A stretch of 64,000 nucleotides of DNA from UBA2330 sp049293015 (GCA_049293015.1 JBATSB010000154.1:11735-75734), one strand, 5' to 3'; shown: positions 1 to 9,291, numbered from the stretch's first letter. The notes: a model not told the origin generated them from the letters alone. Program-made: numbers and translations.

Positions 1-435
1 ATTCAAATAAATATTTTTTTCAACAAAATAATTTTCTCCGTTACCGTTTAATTCAAATTTTATTTTCCATGCACCGTTCATCATATCATTTTTAGGAATA
101 AGTTGTTTACCACTTTCATCTATTTTCAGATCTACAAAATAATCTCTGTCTGCATCTGACGTTCTGTAGAAGTTGATCTTCCCGGATAAGCCGGAATAAT
201 GCTGAAAGTTATTTATCGATAACAAAATATTCCCATCTTCATCGTTTACAGAAAGATCCGATTTCAATTCCTTTGATCTTTCAAGAATGTCTATTTGCTT
301 TTGATAATTTATTTCCTGTTCATAATATTTTTCATGTACAAGATCAACATTTGCAGACATTGACATTACTACAATTACTGTTATACCTGCTGCAAAAATT
401 ACAAACGATAATATTATTTTTAATCCCCAGTTCAT
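1..435 (-). CDS. ccoH: FixH/CcoH-family protein (partial, C-terminus beyond window)
   Basis: An open frame of 145 codons runs from the ATG at 435 off the left edge. The N-terminus begins MNWGLKI and has one hydrophobic membrane segment (about residues 5-24). A soluble extracytoplasmic part rich in charged residues follows, resembling the FixH fold that acts late in cbb3 oxidase assembly. It is the last visible gene of the minus-strand cbb3 operon, 11 bp after the ccoG stop, which is the usual FixG-FixH order. The assignment rests on the single N-terminal membrane helix, size and position; FixH proteins are poorly conserved. The C-terminal end is not visible. Confidence 0.75.
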   Translation of the reverse strand, partial: MNWGLKIILSFVIFAAGITVIVVMSMSANVDLVHEKYYEQEINYQKQIDILERSKELKSDLSVNDEDGNILLSINNFQHYSGLSGKINFYRTSDADRDYFVDLKIDESGKQLIPKNDMMNGAWKIKFELNGNGENYFVEKNIYLN

Positions 436-446
436 TTTTATAAAAT

Positions 447-1868
447 TTAATTTTGCGGTCCGAGAAAGTTCGTTTTTATTTCATCTATCATTTTACCGTC
501 AGAATAGACTTCAATATTAACAGGAGTATTCGTGAACTTTATTTTTTCCTTTGCTAATATTACAAGCATACTTCCTTCATGTATCTCAAGCGGTTTGATC
601 ATAGCATCATTACCTATTAATTTTATTTCACCAATATCATCTTTTAGTTTAAAATCGATTTTCTTTTCATCAAAGGTTTTATTCGATATTTTAATATTGT
701 ACATATTACTCACTTTGTTATTTTCCTGATTTTGAAAAAGCATACCAGGAGTCCTTAATACATTTACATCAATATCTTTTCTTAAAGCAAACAGGATCGT
801 TACAACTGTCAAAAGTATTATCAGAATAGAAGTATAACCTGTAAGTCTCGGTGTCCATTTAAATCCTGATCCAGTGGAAATATTTTCCATAGAATCAAAT
901 CTGATCAGCCCTCTTGGTCTGTCAATCTTATCCATGATAGAATCACAGGCATCAATACAGGCAGTACAGTTTACACATTCTAATTGTGTACCGTTTCTGA
1001 TATCAATTCCTGTAGGACAAACATTTACACATAATTTACAATCAATACAATCTCCAAGATCATCTTTTATCTTATCTTTTACTTTACCTCTCGGCTCACC
1101 TCTTACATTATCATAAGCTATTACTACAGAATTTTTATCAAGCAACACGCTCTGAAGTCTTCCATACGGGCAGACGAGAATACATGCCTGTTCACGGAAC
1201 CATGCAAATATCCAATAAAAAAATAAAGTAAATCCTACAATAGATAAAAAGCCGCTGAGATGCTGACTTACAGGCTCGCTGATTATCTTTAAAAGTTCAT
1301 CAACTCCAATAATATAAGCAAGGAAAGTATTTGCTATAAGAAAAGAGATGACAAAGAATAGCGAATACTTTGAGAATTTTTTTAAAATTTTCGAACCTGT
1401 CCAGAGAGAAGCATTCAGATTTTTTTGCTGAATGTAATCACCTTCAATAAAATACTCTATTTTCCTGAAGACCATTTCAAGGAAAATTGTTTGAGGACAA
1501 AGCCATCCGCAGAAGATCCTTCCATATACAGCAGTGACCAAAAACAAAACTACGAAAATGGAGATCATTAATAATCCGAACAGATAAAAATCCTGAGGAA
1601 CAAATACTGTTCCAAACAGAATAAATTTTCTCTCTATTATATTTAAAAGAACAAATGGATGTCCGTCAATCTTTATCCATGGAGCTCCAAAAAGAAAAGC
1701 CAGTAAAAAGGCACTAATTAATGTACGTGCATTATAGAACCTACCCTTTGGTTTTTTAGGATATATCCATTTCCTGCCCCCATCTTTATTGACAATAGAA
1801 ATAGTATCTTTAAATGAATCACTTTCCGGTATTAATTTTTTCTTCGAATCAGTATTTATTTCGGACAT
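447..1868 (-). CDS. ccoG: cbb3 oxidase accessory protein CcoG (FixG/RdxA), 2x[4Fe-4S] membrane protein
   Basis: 473 aa. The first part carries several membrane helices (about residues 45-65, 90-115, 165-190, 205-225, 340-360). The CGWLCPQ motif of the polyferredoxin-like family lies near residue 121, and a second CILVCPYGR motif near 230. Two ferredoxin-type cysteine clusters (CIDCKLCVNVCP and CVNCTACIDACD, about 273-310) bind the iron-sulfur centres. A periplasmic Ig-like C-terminal domain follows the last helix. CcoG is thought to reduce copper for delivery to the cbb3 active site. Start at ATG 1868, one base after the ccoP stop, so translation is probably coupled. Length is normal for the family. 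Confidence 0.95.
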   Translation of the reverse strand: MSEINTDSKKKLIPESDSFKDTISIVNKDGGRKWIYPKKPKGRFYNARTLISAFLLAFLFGAPWIKIDGHPFVLLNIIERKFILFGTVFVPQDFYLFGLLMISIFVVLFLVTAVYGRIFCGWLCPQTIFLEMVFRKIEYFIEGDYIQQKNLNASLWTGSKILKKFSKYSLFFVISFLIANTFLAYIIGVDELLKIISEPVSQHLSGFLSIVGFTLFFYWIFAWFREQACILVCPYGRLQSVLLDKNSVVIAYDNVRGEPRGKVKDKIKDDLGDCIDCKLCVNVCPTGIDIRNGTQLECVNCTACIDACDSIMDKIDRPRGLIRFDSMENISTGSGFKWTPRLTGYTSILIILLTVVTILFALRKDIDVNVLRTPGMLFQNQENNKVSNMYNIKISNKTFDEKKIDFKLKDDIGEIKLIGNDAMIKPLEIHEGSMLVILAKEKIKFTNTPVNIEVYSDGKMIDEIKTNFLGPQN

Positions 1869-1869
1869 T

Positions 1870-2889
1870 TTATTTACTTAATGAATCTGCTTTAGTAGTA
1901 TCTTTTTTATTATTAGAAAACTTTATAGAGTCAGGTTTCATATTTGTCGTTGTTCCTGAAGTTTTAAGTGAATCACCTTTTACGGAAGTTGAATCAGTTG
2001 ATCCATCTTGATTTACATATTTTTCACCTTCAGGAACTTTGCCGTTTGCAGGTGCTGTACCTTTAAGTGAAATCAAATAGCTTGATACCTGCTGAATAGA
2101 TTTTGGATTAAGAACATTCTGCCATGCGATCATTCCTTTTACAGGTACTCCGTATTTTACTGTCTTAAATACATTCTTGATGCCGCCACCGTGTATCCAG
2201 AATTCATCGGTAAGATTTGGTCCTACTGTCCCTTCAGCATTATTTCCGTGACATGGGACACAGTTTGCTACAAATATTTGCTTACCCATTGCTAAAGATT
2301 CAGGATCTTTGACCAGCTCTACAGATTCTTCATTGATAAAAGCACCGGTACGGATTAATTCATCGCGCTTTATTTCTGCAGCATAAACCTCGTCTGAATA
2401 TTCCTGAAATGGAAGTTTACCTGTTTTGAACACATGATAATTCAACAAATATCCAATCGCAATAATTATCGTTCCGTAAAATAGTATATTAAACCACGGG
2501 GGCACATTATTATCAAGCTCACGTATCCCATCGTAATCATCACTCATCAGCAGATTCTGTTCCTCTTCCATTGGTTTCAGACCTGAGATTTTATCAGCAA
2601 GTATAGTTACAATGGATTTCTCTTTTTCTTTAGTTTCTAACTGCGCAATCTCCTCAGGTGTTTTCTCAGGATAAAGCAACGGTACAAAGATGGCATGCAG
2701 AATTATTAGAATAACGACCATTAATATAATAGTATACATGTGCATGTCAGTTTCACCTGCCGCTGCCGGCGCAGTCTGAGCATAAGCTCCCTGCAATGAT
2801 ATAATTGAAAAAAATAATCCCGCAGATAAAATTTTCATAACATTTTTTACAAACTTCATTTTATTATTATTAAATATTTCAATTTTCAT
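1870..2889 (-). CDS. ccoP: cbb3-type cytochrome c oxidase subunit III CcoP, mono-heme form
   Basis: A longer reading starts at ATG 2898, but the GGAAGGAG ribosome site abuts that codon. The ATG at 2889 sits 9 bases from it and is preferred (339 aa). The protein has an N-terminal signal-like helix ending in QGAYAQ, a second helix (VILIILHAIFVPLLY) and a third (LFYGTIIIAIGYLLNYH). One cytochrome c domain follows, with the haem motif CVPCHGN near residue 210 and a Met ligand candidate in GMIAW. Classical proteobacterial CcoP has two c-haems; only one CxxCH is present here. The C-terminal about 60 residues are a Ser/Thr/Lys/Asp-rich low-complexity tail. The protein passes electrons to the CcoNO core. 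Confidence 0.92.
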   Translation of the reverse strand: MKIEIFNNNKMKFVKNVMKILSAGLFFSIISLQGAYAQTAPAAAGETDMHMYTIILMVVILIILHAIFVPLLYPEKTPEEIAQLETKEKEKSIVTILADKISGLKPMEEEQNLLMSDDYDGIRELDNNVPPWFNILFYGTIIIAIGYLLNYHVFKTGKLPFQEYSDEVYAAEIKRDELIRTGAFINEESVELVKDPESLAMGKQIFVANCVPCHGNNAEGTVGPNLTDEFWIHGGGIKNVFKTVKYGVPVKGMIAWQNVLNPKSIQQVSSYLISLKGTAPANGKVPEGEKYVNQDGSTDSTSVKGDSLKTSGTTTNMKPDSIKFSNNKKDTTKADSLSK

Positions 2890-3055
2890 TTTGATCATCT
2901 CCTTCCAGCGGAAGATTGCTCATTTGCTTTATATATTCTTTATCTGATTTTAAAATAAAAACTATTGTCAGAGAAAAGAATATCAGAAATACAAGAAGTG
3001 AAAATATCGGATAGATATCAATTCCTTCTATTATTTCAAAATAATGTTTAAACAT
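2879..3055 (-). CDS. ccoQ: CcoQ-like small membrane subunit of cbb3 oxidase (58 aa)
   Basis: A 58-codon frame starts at ATG 3055 with MFKHYFEIIEGIDIYPIFSL. It has one strong transmembrane helix (about residues 16-35) followed by a charged cytoplasmic tail, which matches the CcoQ/FixQ layout. It lies between ccoNO (stop at 3083) and ccoP, as in most ccoNOQP operons, and its 3' end overlaps ccoP and supplies that gene's ribosome binding site. CcoQ stabilises the complex and is not catalytic. Sequence conservation in this family is weak, so the call relies on size, topology and position. Confidence 0.8.
   Translation of the reverse strand: MFKHYFEIIEGIDIYPIFSLLVFLIFFSLTIVFILKSDKEYIKQMSNLPLEGDDQNEN
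2899..2906 (-). promoter_or_regulatory. ribosome binding site deciding the ccoP start
   Basis: GGAAGGAG on the minus strand, inside the 3' end of ccoQ. It touches the first possible ATG (2898) but is 9 bases from the ATG at 2889, so the second is the likelier start. Confidence 0.6.
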
Positions 3056-3082
3056 TTTTATAAAATTTTATTTAATTATTAA

Positions 3083-5206
3083 TTATTTACCTGCAGTATC
3101 TGTAACTTTTATATCGGTGCCAAGCCGCTGCAAATAAGCTATCAGTGCAATAATTTCTTTTGTATTTTCTACATTTACTCCGTTATTTTTCAGGTCAAGC
3201 GCAATTTCTGATGCCTGATCTAACAGCTCTGTATTTGATATTGCTCCAAATTCCGGACTATATGGGACACCAATTTTTCTCATTGCATTTATTTTAGACT
3301 CTGTAGTTGAAATATCCAGCTCCTGTTCAAGCAGCCACGGATATGAAGGCATTATAGATCCGGGTGAAATTGAACCCGGGTCATTCATATGATAATAATG
3401 CCAGAGATTAGGATATTTTTTTCCTATCCTCTGCAGGTCAGGACCGGTTCTCTTTGAACCCCAGAGAAACGGATGGTCATAAACAAATTCTCCTGCTTTG
3501 GAATATTCACCATATCTTTCCGTTTCAGATCTGAAAGGTCTTATCATCTGCGAATGGCAGTTATTACAACCTTCCCTTATGTAAATATCTCTCCCCTGCA
3601 ATTCAAGAGCAGTATATGGTTTTACACTTGTAATGGTAGGAATATTTGATTCGATAAGAAAAGTTGGTATCATCTGAACTGCGCCGCCTATCAATATTAC
3701 TATAGTTGCAAGTATAGCAAATTTACCCGGTCTCGTCTCTATCCATCTGTGTTTATATTTAGAAGTCTCAGGTGAATTTTTCATCAGTGGGGCTGCCTCT
3801 GCATCTTCATTGGCTTCGAGCTTTCCTGACTTTACAGTTTTTACTAAATTATAAACCATCACCAGTACACCGGTAAGGTAAAGTGTTCCGCCGATGGATC
3901 TCATTATATACATTGGAATTATCTTGATCACAGTTTCCAAAAAATTCGGATACTGCAATAGACCTTCAGGTGTAAATTGTTTCCACATAAGAGATTGTGT
4001 AACACCTGCCCAGTAAAGCGGTGCTGCATAAAATACTATTCCGAGAGTTCCGATCCAGAAATGGAAGTTCGCAAGCTTTTCGGAAAATAACTGTGTCTTA
4101 TAAATTCTCGGGATCAGCCAGTACAAAATTCCGAATGTTAAAAATCCATTCCACCCAAGAGCTCCGATATGAACGTGTGCAACGATCCAGTCTGTAAAAT
4201 GTGCAACTGCATTTACATTTTTCAATGACAGTAAAGGACCTTCAAGTGTTGCCATTCCATATGCAGTAACAGCAACCACCATAAATTTTAAGATTGCATT
4301 GTCACGTACAGTATCCCATGCACCTCTTAAAGTAAGAAGACCATTTACCATACCTCCCCAGGAAGGAGCGATCAGCATAATCGAGAATGCAACTCCGAGT
4401 GACTGAGCCCAGTCAGGAAGTGAAGTATATAATAAATGATGCGGACCTGCCCAGATGTAAATAAATATCAGCGACCAAAAATGCAGTATTGAAAGTCTGT
4501 AAGAATAGATAGGTCTGTTTGCTGCTTTTGGTAAAAAATAATACATGAGCCCAAGGAATGGAGTCGTCAGAAAAAACGCGACAGCGTTATGACCGTACCA
4601 CCACTGAACCAGTGCATCTTGTACTCCTGCATACACAGGATAACTTTTAAATAAAGTAACAGGGATCTCGATTGAATTTACAATGTGAAGAACTGCTACT
4701 GTAACTACCGTAGCTATATAAAACCAGATCGCAACATACAAATGCTTTTCTCTTCTTTTCACTATTGTACCAAACATGTTAATTGCAAACACTACCCATA
4801 TCAATGCGATCAAAATGTCGATCGGCCATTCGAGTTCAGCATATTCTTTACTTGTTGTAAATCCAAGTGGAAGCGTGACTGCTGCAGATACTATAATTGT
4901 CTGCCAGCCCCAGAAGTGAATTTTACTCAGCATATCGCTGAACATTCTCGCTTTACAAAGTCTTTGCAGGGAATAATATATTCCCATAAAGATTGCATTG
5001 CCGACAAATGCAAATATAACTGCATTAGTATGCAAAGGTCTGATCCTTCCGAAAGTCGTGAACTGATTACCCATGTTCATCGAAGGTGTTATTAATTGTA
5101 AAGATGCTATCAGACCTACCAGCATTCCTACGACTCCCCAGACTATTGTGGCTACTGCAAAATCACGTACAATCTTATTATCGTACCTGAATTTTTCCAT
5201 CTCCAT
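3083..5206 (-). CDS. ccoNO: cbb3-type cytochrome c oxidase, fused subunits I and II (CcoN-CcoO)
   Basis: 707 aa. Residues about 1-470 are the haem-copper oxidase catalytic subunit CcoN with multiple helices and the expected histidine-bearing segments, for example PLHTNAVIFAF, WYGHNAVAFFL, WAGPHHLLYT and VAHVHIGALGWNG. A linker of about 20 residues leads to another helix and the mono-haem c domain of CcoO, with CNNCHSQ at 547-552, the GSKRTGPDL segment and a Met candidate in PGSIMPSYPW. Separate ccoN and ccoO genes are usual in Proteobacteria; the fused form is known from Bacteroidota-type genomes. It reduces O2 to water at the cytoplasmic membrane under low oxygen and pumps protons. GGAG lies 10 bases before ATG 5206, supporting this start. 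Confidence 0.95.
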   Translation of the reverse strand: MEMEKFRYDNKIVRDFAVATIVWGVVGMLVGLIASLQLITPSMNMGNQFTTFGRIRPLHTNAVIFAFVGNAIFMGIYYSLQRLCKARMFSDMLSKIHFWGWQTIIVSAAVTLPLGFTTSKEYAELEWPIDILIALIWVVFAINMFGTIVKRREKHLYVAIWFYIATVVTVAVLHIVNSIEIPVTLFKSYPVYAGVQDALVQWWYGHNAVAFFLTTPFLGLMYYFLPKAANRPIYSYRLSILHFWSLIFIYIWAGPHHLLYTSLPDWAQSLGVAFSIMLIAPSWGGMVNGLLTLRGAWDTVRDNAILKFMVVAVTAYGMATLEGPLLSLKNVNAVAHFTDWIVAHVHIGALGWNGFLTFGILYWLIPRIYKTQLFSEKLANFHFWIGTLGIVFYAAPLYWAGVTQSLMWKQFTPEGLLQYPNFLETVIKIIPMYIMRSIGGTLYLTGVLVMVYNLVKTVKSGKLEANEDAEAAPLMKNSPETSKYKHRWIETRPGKFAILATIVILIGGAVQMIPTFLIESNIPTITSVKPYTALELQGRDIYIREGCNNCHSQMIRPFRSETERYGEYSKAGEFVYDHPFLWGSKRTGPDLQRIGKKYPNLWHYYHMNDPGSISPGSIMPSYPWLLEQELDISTTESKINAMRKIGVPYSPEFGAISNTELLDQASEIALDLKNNGVNVENTKEIIALIAYLQRLGTDIKVTDTAGK

Positions 5207-5234
5207 TTTTTGAAATCTCCGTTTTTATTTTATT

Positions 5235-6437
5235 TTATATTAAATTAATTTCTTTCATACATTTTTTTATTCTCTCAAATGCAGGTACAATATCATTATC
5301 TAGACCAATAGAGAATCTGACAAGACCGTCACTCAAACCCATTGAAATCTGTTCTTCTTCAGGAATCTCAGAAGAAGTGCTGTGCCCCGGAGAGCTGAAT
5401 AAAGTTTTAAAATAACCGAGACTAACCGCAAGATAACCAACATTTTCTTCCTGCATCCTTGTCATCAGTATTGAAGCTTTACCATAATCACCTGTATCGA
5501 TAGCAAGCATACCTCCAAATCCAAAACCATCATTTCTTATCGAGTTAAAAAGTTCGTGATGTTTATTTGTTTTTAATCCGGGATAAAAAACTTTTATACC
5601 GAGCTTTTCAAATTCTTCTGCTAAAAATAAAGCATTCTCTCCATGCTTCTTCATTCTGATATGAAGACTGTGAAGATTTTTTAAAATACTGGCAGCTCTG
5701 TAACTATCAAGTACCGGTCCCAACAGCATTGTAGCTCCCGAATTAATATCCACCAGACTTGTAATAAAATCATGAGTTGAACAGATACAACCGGCGACAC
5801 AATCACTTGTGCCGTTTATAAATTTTGTCATACTGTGTATCACAATATCCGCTCCTAATCTTGAAGGAGAAATGATCATCGGACTGAAAGTGTTGTCTAT
5901 GACAAATTTCAAGCCATGCTTTTTTGAAATTTCACTTATTGCCGGAATGTCAATAATTTCAAGGAGCGGGTTACTGATAGATTCTCCGTAAATAATTTTA
6001 GTTTTATCTGTTATTGAATTTTCTATTGATTTAAGATTAGTGAGATCAATAAACTTTACAGTAATTCCAAACTTAGGTAGAAAATTTTTAAATAGTGCAT
6101 ATGTACCACCATATATTGTCCTGCCTGAAATTATTTCATCACCTGCAGAACAAATTTCCAAAATAGCAGAACTGATAGCTCCCATTCCTGAAGATGTAAC
6201 CTGTGCAGATTCTGTATCTTCAAGTTTTGAAAGAGCATTTGATAAATATTTATTTATAGGATTCCAGTGTCTTGAATAAAGAAAACATCCTTCGATTTCA
6301 TGATCAAAAATTTCTTCCATCTTAGCTGTATTCCTGAAAGTAAATGTTGAGGAATCCGTAATGGAAGGATTTACATCTCCAAATTCACCAAAGACGAGGT
6401 AATCATTTATTCTCGTACTTGGGTCAAATGTTTTCAT
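5235..6437 (-). CDS. Cys/Met-metabolism PLP-dependent enzyme (gamma-lyase/gamma-synthase type)
   Basis: 400 aa, full length for the cystathionine gamma-synthase / methionine gamma-lyase family. The PLP-binding lysine is K205 in HSMTKFINGTSD. The SSGMGAISSA phosphate-binding segment and the VIDNTFSP aspartate segment are also present. The family cleaves or exchanges the gamma substituent of cysteine/methionine-type substrates; which reaction this member performs cannot be read from the sequence. It sits in the middle of the cbb3 operon on the same strand, 16 bp after ccoS and 28 bp before ccoNO, so it is probably co-transcribed. This is not a standard cbb3 gene. A role in sulfur handling or sulfide supply linked to respiration is only an inference. 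Confidence 0.85.
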   Translation of the reverse strand: MKTFDPSTRINDYLVFGEFGDVNPSITDSSTFTFRNTAKMEEIFDHEIEGCFLYSRHWNPINKYLSNALSKLEDTESAQVTSSGMGAISSAILEICSAGDEIISGRTIYGGTYALFKNFLPKFGITVKFIDLTNLKSIENSITDKTKIIYGESISNPLLEIIDIPAISEISKKHGLKFVIDNTFSPMIISPSRLGADIVIHSMTKFINGTSDCVAGCICSTHDFITSLVDINSGATMLLGPVLDSYRAASILKNLHSLHIRMKKHGENALFLAEEFEKLGIKVFYPGLKTNKHHELFNSIRNDGFGFGGMLAIDTGDYGKASILMTRMQEENVGYLAVSLGYFKTLFSSPGHSTSSEIPEEEQISMGLSDGLVRFSIGLDNDIVPAFERIKKCMKEINLI

Positions 6438-6453
6438 AAAATGTGAATTAAAT

Positions 6454-6645
6454 TTATTTTAAATTTTGATTATTCTTTTTTACTTTTTCTATTTCCTTTG
6501 GTAATTCATTATCTTCAAAAAGCATTCTGACAGATGGAGTATATTTATCTTCATACTGTCCAGTCTTTACGGACCATATAAATGCGATAAGAAATATTAT
6601 AGCTACCGTCAGACTTACACCAATCAATACAATTATAGCGCTCAT
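6454..6645 (-). CDS. ccoS: cbb3 oxidase maturation protein CcoS
   Basis: 63 aa with one N-terminal helix (MSAIIVLIGVSLTVAIIFLI) and the family-typical AFIWSVKTGQYED segment after it, then a hydrophilic tail. CcoS is needed for cofactor insertion into CcoN in characterised systems. Its ATG overlaps the ccoI stop by 4 bases (ATGA), indicating translational coupling. The start is fixed by this overlap. Confidence 0.93.
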   Translation of the reverse strand: MSAIIVLIGVSLTVAIIFLIAFIWSVKTGQYEDKYTPSVRMLFEDNELPKEIEKVKKNNQNLK

Positions 6646-9110
6646 GACAATCCCCTTCTTTTTGAAAAGAAATTTGTCAGTAAGAAAATGATCACAATGA
6701 TAGAAATTGAATTAAAAGGCATAAGCACTGCTGCGACAAGCGGCGAGAAGACACCTGAAGCAGCGAGATATAGACCTATAACATTATAAATAAAAGATAT
6801 TATAAAACTTGCCTTGATTATATTCATACAGGTCTTTGAAAATTTTATAAACTTTCCAATCTTTGAAAACTCGCCTGCATCGATTATTGCATCACATGAC
6901 GGCGAAAAATTTGCAATATCCTCTGATACGGAAATTCCAACTTCACTTTGTTTTAATGCTCCAGCATCATTCAGACCATCACCTATCATAAGGACATTTG
7001 ATGAATTCTCCTGAAGTTTTTTTATGAAATTTAATTTGTCCTGCGGCTTCTGATGAAACTCGAGTTTTACTTTACTGCTGAATATTTTCATCAGATTATT
7101 TTTCTCGGAATTATTATCTCCTGTTAGAACTGCCATTTCATAATCATCCTTGAGATCGCTGACTACTTTGTCAATGCCATCACGATATGTATTTCTGAAA
7201 GAATAATATCCTTTTATATAATTGTTGACTGAGATAAATACATTTGTAGAAAATAGATTTCTTTTATGTTCAAAACTTTTATCGTAATAAGAACAGTCAA
7301 GATCTTTTAGTAAATATTTTATATTTCCTACTTTAACTGGTATGCCGCATACAACACCTGAGATACCGTCGCTTATGGATTCAATGAAATCAGTCACTTC
7401 AAGTTCATCTGAATAGTCATCATTTTCAATGGACTCAAATATTTTTCTGCTGAGCGGATGAGAGGAATTTCTTACAAGTGCCTTCACGAGACTTAGTTCT
7501 GTATGAGATAATTTACTTCCAAAAAATTTTACTGAAACATTACCGGTGTCAGTAATTGTACCTGTTTTATCAAAGACAACAGTGTTTGTATTAGCAAGAT
7601 CCTCGATCACACTGCCTTTTTTCAGATAAAATTTATTCCTTCCGAAAATTCTCATTGTATATCCGAAAGCAAATGGAGTGGTAAGAGCAAATGCACATGG
7701 ACAAGCAATTATCAATACAGTTGTAAATGAATCGATTGCTTTATTAAAGTCCTCACGAAGCCAGAATATTCCTGCTCCGAATGCAATTGCTAATATTATT
7801 ATTGTAAAATATTTACTGAACTTATCTGTTAAATTTTGGATGCCTGATCCTGTTTCTTTTTTAAATACATCATTATTCCAAAGCTGAGTAAGATAACTTT
7901 GAGAAACTGTCTTGATCACTTCTAGTTCGATCACGCTTCCGAAATGTCTGCCGCCTGCATAAATGATCTCCCCAAGTACTTTCTGCTCAGGCATCGATTC
8001 ACCTGTGACAAAACTGTAATCTATATTGGCATTCCCGCTGAAAAGAATTGAATCCGCCGGTATAATTTCACCATTCCTGATAATTATCCTGTCACCTGTT
8101 TCAAGCTTAGCAACAGGAATACTGACTTCATTATAATTTCCATTGCTGCCATTCTTAATTGTTACAGATACTGGGAAATAAGATTTGTAATCCCTTTCAA
8201 AATTTAGTGATTCATATGTTTTACTCTGAAATAATTTTCCTATCAGCAATAAAAATATCAGACCTGCCAAAGAATCAATATAACCTGCGTTATTAAAAAT
8301 TATTATTTCATAAAGACTTCTGACAAATAATGCTGTAAGTCCGAGTGAAATTGGAAAATCTATATTGATGTATTTTTTCTTAACAGCTTTCCATGCTGAA
8401 ATAAAATAATCTGAAGCTGAATAAAAAAACACTGGAAGTGAAAGCAGTATGTTCAGATAATTAAAAAGATTCTTAAGATCGTTATCTACATTAAAGCTGC
8501 CTGCAAAATATTCAGGTAAGCTAAGCAGCATTATATTCCCGAGACAAAATCCCGCTATACCAATCTTAAGATATAGTTTATTTGTCTTAAACTGATTCTT
8601 TTTCTGCTGTTCATTATTTTTATCAAGTGAGATAATTGGTTCATAACCAATGGAAGACATGATCACAGCAATTTCTTTTAGAGAAATTTTATTGTGATCA
8701 TAAATAATTGTTACTTTCTTATTTAAGAAATCCACCAAAGAAGATTTAATGGCGGGATTTAGTTTGTATAATTTTTCCAGTAGCCAGATGCATGAGCTGC
8801 AATGAATACCAGGAACAGTTAATGTAATTTTTGATACTTTATTATCTCTGAAATCATGGATTTTTTCCTGAATGTCTTTATCATTTAAAAATTCAAATTT
8901 GTTCTCAAATTTTATATCCGAAAGTTTCTGCCCGGTCTTTTCATTAAGGTTATAGTATGAACAAAGATCACTGCCTTTTAGAATTTCATAAACTGCTTTG
9001 CAGCCTTCACAGCAGAAATTTTTTTCTTCAAAAATAATCTCAGACTGCCTGCATATCTCACCGCAGTGAAAGCATTTAATTGTAATATTTTTATCTTTTA
9101 CTTTTAGCAT
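6642..9110 (-). CDS. ccoI: copper-translocating P1B-type ATPase CcoI (FixI)
   Basis: 822 aa. The N-terminus has a six-cysteine metal-binding segment (C13, C16, C20, C33, C34, C37). A heavy-metal-associated domain with GIHCSSC (C104, C107) follows, then eight predicted helices. The CPC metal-passage motif is at 470-472, the phosphorylated Asp514 is in FDKTGT, an HP motif (SSHPLS) is present, and GDGLNDA is the hinge motif. The protein exports or delivers copper for cbb3 assembly. It is the first gene of the operon, an unusual position since ccoGHIS normally follows ccoNOQP. Start at ATG 9110; there is no strong ribosome site, and the predicted leader is very short. Confidence 0.95.
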   Translation of the reverse strand: MLKVKDKNITIKCFHCGEICRQSEIIFEEKNFCCEGCKAVYEILKGSDLCSYYNLNEKTGQKLSDIKFENKFEFLNDKDIQEKIHDFRDNKVSKITLTVPGIHCSSCIWLLEKLYKLNPAIKSSLVDFLNKKVTIIYDHNKISLKEIAVIMSSIGYEPIISLDKNNEQQKKNQFKTNKLYLKIGIAGFCLGNIMLLSLPEYFAGSFNVDNDLKNLFNYLNILLSLPVFFYSASDYFISAWKAVKKKYINIDFPISLGLTALFVRSLYEIIIFNNAGYIDSLAGLIFLLLIGKLFQSKTYESLNFERDYKSYFPVSVTIKNGSNGNYNEVSIPVAKLETGDRIIIRNGEIIPADSILFSGNANIDYSFVTGESMPEQKVLGEIIYAGGRHFGSVIELEVIKTVSQSYLTQLWNNDVFKKETGSGIQNLTDKFSKYFTIIILAIAFGAGIFWLREDFNKAIDSFTTVLIIACPCAFALTTPFAFGYTMRIFGRNKFYLKKGSVIEDLANTNTVVFDKTGTITDTGNVSVKFFGSKLSHTELSLVKALVRNSSHPLSRKIFESIENDDYSDELEVTDFIESISDGISGVVCGIPVKVGNIKYLLKDLDCSYYDKSFEHKRNLFSTNVFISVNNYIKGYYSFRNTYRDGIDKVVSDLKDDYEMAVLTGDNNSEKNNLMKIFSSKVKLEFHQKPQDKLNFIKKLQENSSNVLMIGDGLNDAGALKQSEVGISVSEDIANFSPSCDAIIDAGEFSKIGKFIKFSKTCMNIIKASFIISFIYNVIGLYLAASGVFSPLVAAVLMPFNSISIIVIIFLLTNFFSKRRGLS

Positions 9111-9123
9111 TTTATCTGAACTT

Positions 9124-9166
9124 AAAATAAAGTCTATCTGCTAAGTATTGTATGATTTAAATCATA
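9124..9166 (-). promoter_or_regulatory. FNR/FixK-like operator and putative class II promoter for the cbb3 operon
   Basis: A perfect 16-bp palindrome TATGATTTAAATCATA lies at 9151-9166 and matches the half-site spacing of the FNR/FixK box (TTGAT-N4-ATCAA) with A/T changes at the outer positions. Its centre is 48 bp upstream of the ccoI ATG. If it acts at the usual -41.5, transcription starts near 9117. The expected -10 position (9129-9124, minus strand) then reads TATTTT. Control of cbb3 genes by FNR/FixK-type regulators is well established elsewhere; here it is inferred. Confidence 0.55.
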
Positions 9167-9291
9167 AAGTGGAAAAAATTTAAACTTATTGATGAAATTT
9201 TATTCAGACTCGATTGAAATTAATAATATTTTATTGTTAGTATACCAGAATAATTGGACAATATTTTATTTTTTTAAAAAAGAAAGTAACT

